Of a stretch of 64,000 nt of DNA, positions 62,560-64,000 are shown in pieces. The stretch comes from Paraburkholderia caffeinilytica. Its GTDB lineage: Bacteria > Pseudomonadota > Gammaproteobacteria > Burkholderiales > Burkholderiaceae. Each line of letters starts with the position of its first letter. The first letter of the stretch is position 1. A program made the translations under genes and the position numbers. Under the pieces are notes generated by a model. That model saw only the letters and a program-made list of their open reading frames with translations, made no database searches and was not told where the DNA came from. The stretch is taken from assembly GCF_003368325.1 (NCBI RefSeq), contig NZ_CP031467.1, positions 1,364,001 to 1,428,000 on the forward strand. Direction: 5' to 3'.

Positions 62560-63237
62560 ATGGTCAGAAGAACCAAGGAAGAGGCGCAGGAGACGCGCAA
62601 CAGCATTCTCGACGCAGCCGAACAGGTTTTCTTCGAGAAGGGCGTGTCGCGCACTTCGCTCGCCGACATCGCGCAGGCCGCCGGCGTCACGCGCGGCGCG
62701 ATCTATTGGCATTTCGCGCACAAAAGCGATCTGTTTACCGAAATGTTCGACCGCGTGCTGCTGCCGCTGGACGAACTCAAGGCCGCTTCGCTAGACCCCA
62801 ATGAACCCGACCCGCTCGGGCGCCTGGTGGAGATCTGCACGGTCTGTCTGCGCGACACCGCCAACGACCCGCGCCGCCGGCGAGTGTTCGACATCCTGTT
62901 TCTGAAGTGCGAACTGGTCGAAGAGATGGGGCCGGTGATGGTCCGCTATCAGACCAATATGCGCGAAGGGCTGACGAAGCTCGAAGGCGGTCTGCGCAAT
63001 GCGATCTCCAAAGGGCAACTGCCGGCCGATCTCGACACCAGGATCGCCGCGGCGATGCTGCATGCGTTCGTCGGCGGCTCGCTGCGCGACATGCTGTTTC
63101 TGCCGGAGGCGGCGGATTTCGGCAAGCATGCGGAACAGATGATCGCCGGGATATTCGATGCCATGTTGTTAAGTCCGGCCCTGCGCAAGGGAAATCGGAC
63201 GGCGCCGGCCGCCCGTTCGCCCGGTCAGGCTAGCTAG
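62560..63237 (+). CDS. bpeR: TetR family repressor of the efflux operon
   Basis: This 225-residue TetR/AcrR-type protein has its helix-turn-helix at about 33-60 (SLADIAQAAGVTRGAIYWHF). The N-terminus MVRRTKEEAQETRNSILDAAE is that of AcrR-like regulators of RND pumps. It diverges from bpeA, with the operator in the gap at 62402-62425, so it should repress bpeAB-oprB and may repress itself. The ATG at 62560 fits the family; 39 further codons upstream are open. The last 20 residues are a basic, Pro/Ala-rich tail. It is convergent with the hydrolase gene; only four bases lie between their stops. Confidence 0.93.
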   Translation: MVRRTKEEAQETRNSILDAAEQVFFEKGVSRTSLADIAQAAGVTRGAIYWHFAHKSDLFTEMFDRVLLPLDELKAASLDPNEPDPLGRLVEICTVCLRDTANDPRRRRVFDILFLKCELVEEMGPVMVRYQTNMREGLTKLEGGLRNAISKGQLPADLDTRIAAAMLHAFVGGSLRDMLFLPEAADFGKHAEQMIAGIFDAMLLSPALRKGNRTAPAARSPGQAS

Positions 63238-63241
63238 GTAC

Positions 63242-63874
63242 TTACGCGGCAACCCGGCGCGCCCGCGCCTTCTGATTCGACGAGTAGATATCGCCGCGCT
63301 CGAGCGGCGCCCCACCCCGCACTGCCGCGATCCACTGCTCCGTACTCGCCACCGCCGCGAAGTTCGACTGCAGTACCACGCTGAAGACCCGGTGAATCTC
63401 CTGCGCGCTGGCCAGGCCCGCGCTGTTCTCATAGGGCAGCGAGCCGGTTGCGTCGTGCAGAAACTCGACGGCAAACCCCGCATGCCACGCCTCGTTGATC
63501 GTCGACGCGTCGCAGTTGTGGGTCATGTAACCGACGACCGTCAGCGTGTCGATCTGCCGCGCGGCCAGCCAGTCGGCGAGATCCGTACCGGCAAAGGCGC
63601 TTGCCCGCGACTTCTCAAGATAGTGATCGCGGGCCCGCGCGCCCACCACCGGATGCAGCTCGGCGCCTTCGCTGCCGCGCGCGAACACCGGCGAGGCGGC
63701 CGACGAGACATGTTGCACAACCACCACCGGCACGCCGGCGGCGCGCGCCGCATCCATCGCGCGGCCGATGTTGGCGAGCGAGGTTTGCACATCCGGATAT
63801 TCGATCGGCAGATCGCCGGTAACGTATTCGTTCTGCACGTCGATGACGATCAGCGCGCGGCGTGGTGCGGTCAT
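63242..63874 (-). CDS. Cysteine hydrolase, isochorismatase family
   Basis: This 210-residue isochorismatase-like hydrolase has catalytic Asp in IDVQNEY (about 11-17), a Lys in LEKSRASAF, and the nucleophile Cys in MTHNCDASTIN after the cis-peptide region GYMTH. These triad residues are all present. Family members hydrolyse amides such as nicotinamide, ureidoacrylate or N-carbamoyl compounds; the substrate here is unknown. The start at 63874 is set by AGGAG 8 bases before it. It sits tail to tail with bpeR and is not obviously linked to efflux. Confidence 0.88.
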   Translation of the reverse strand: MTAPRRALIVIDVQNEYVTGDLPIEYPDVQTSLANIGRAMDAARAAGVPVVVVQHVSSAASPVFARGSEGAELHPVVGARARDHYLEKSRASAFAGTDLADWLAARQIDTLTVVGYMTHNCDASTINEAWHAGFAVEFLHDATGSLPYENSAGLASAQEIHRVFSVVLQSNFAAVASTEQWIAAVRGGAPLERGDIYSSNQKARARRVAA

Positions 63875-64000
63875 GGCAAGACTCCTGTCGGTTGAGCAGT
63901 TAAGGCTCGCGCTGCGCGGCCCGGAATGGGCCGACGGCAAGCAGCGGCGATGACCGCATTGTTCGTCAGCCAGTCCATCGCCGACAGCGACCCGAATGAC
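63871..64000 (-). CDS. Possible 3' end of an upstream gene (partial)
   Basis: On the minus strand a frame of about 42 codons is open from the window edge and stops in an ATGA overlap with the hydrolase start. It reads SFGSLSAMDWLTNNAVIAAC near the edge, with GC-rich third positions there but less typical codons at the end. It may be the tail of a gene in the same operon. A competing plus-strand start at 63950 (MTALFVSQS) is also open to the edge. I cannot decide between them. Confidence 0.2.
   Translation of the reverse strand, partial: SFGSLSAMDWLTNNAVIAAACRRPIPGRAARALTAQPTGVLP

Noticed and set aside
1..64000. tRNA or rRNA genes
   Set aside because: I looked for T-arm and anticodon-arm patterns in the intergenic gaps and found none that fit a full cloverleaf. 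A tRNAscan run would be decisive.

Overview
The window is chromosomal DNA from a beta-proteobacterium, most probably Paraburkholderia or Burkholderia sensu lato. The evidence is high GC with strong G/C third positions, a BpeR-BpeAB-OprB type efflux locus, a DUF3579 gene beside argF-argG, and glutathione-dependent formaldehyde genes near polyol ABC transporters. The assignment rests on family recognition only; no search was run. I see no rRNA, tRNA, insertion sequence, prophage or CRISPR array.

Layout. 1-27 kb is mostly conserved housekeeping: rpsT, DUF3579, argF, argG, murB, yajQ, plsY, ybaK, a 12-copy tandem palindromic repeat array (7332-7916) directly in front of an acyl-CoA-synthetase-like gene, xerD-ogt, queG, tsaE-amiC, an EamA exporter, a pirin, a CnoX-type thioredoxin, tcdA, pdxH, cfa, a DUF72 protein, msrA, a flavin reductase, and the tryptophan-to-anthranilate operon kynBUA with a divergent Lrp-type regulator. 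At 27.0-27.9 kb a strongly structured non-coding element precedes an orphan alanine-rich gene.

28-47 kb is a polyol/pentitol catabolic region. Module A (28.0-36.1 kb, minus strand) has a ribose-type ABC importer, a zinc polyol dehydrogenase, an FGGY kinase, a DCXR-like SDR and an AraC regulator. Module B (36.5-47.0 kb) has D-arabinitol dehydrogenase, xylulokinase and a SorC regulator on plus, facing a maltose/sorbitol-type ABC operon with a HAD phosphatase and a SmoS-like sorbitol dehydrogenase on minus. A third FGGY kinase lies at 52.6-54.1 kb. The expected flow is polyol import, oxidation to a ketose (xylulose or similar), and phosphorylation into the pentose phosphate pathway.

47.4-50.2 kb is a divalent-metal ABC importer (znuA-znuC-znuB like) with a Zur-like palindrome over its promoter and an 18-histidine tail on the ATPase. 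50.3-52.3 kb is frmA-fghA. 54.5-56.0 kb is an NCS2 nucleobase permease. 56.2-63.2 kb is the tripartite RND efflux operon bpeA-bpeB-oprB with divergent TetR gene bpeR; the bpeA promoter overlaps an AcrR-type palindrome. An isochorismatase-family hydrolase ends the window.

The least explained signals are the palindromic array, the structured element with its orphan gene, and a candidate sliding-clamp-binding motif in the N-terminal extension of the DUF72 protein.
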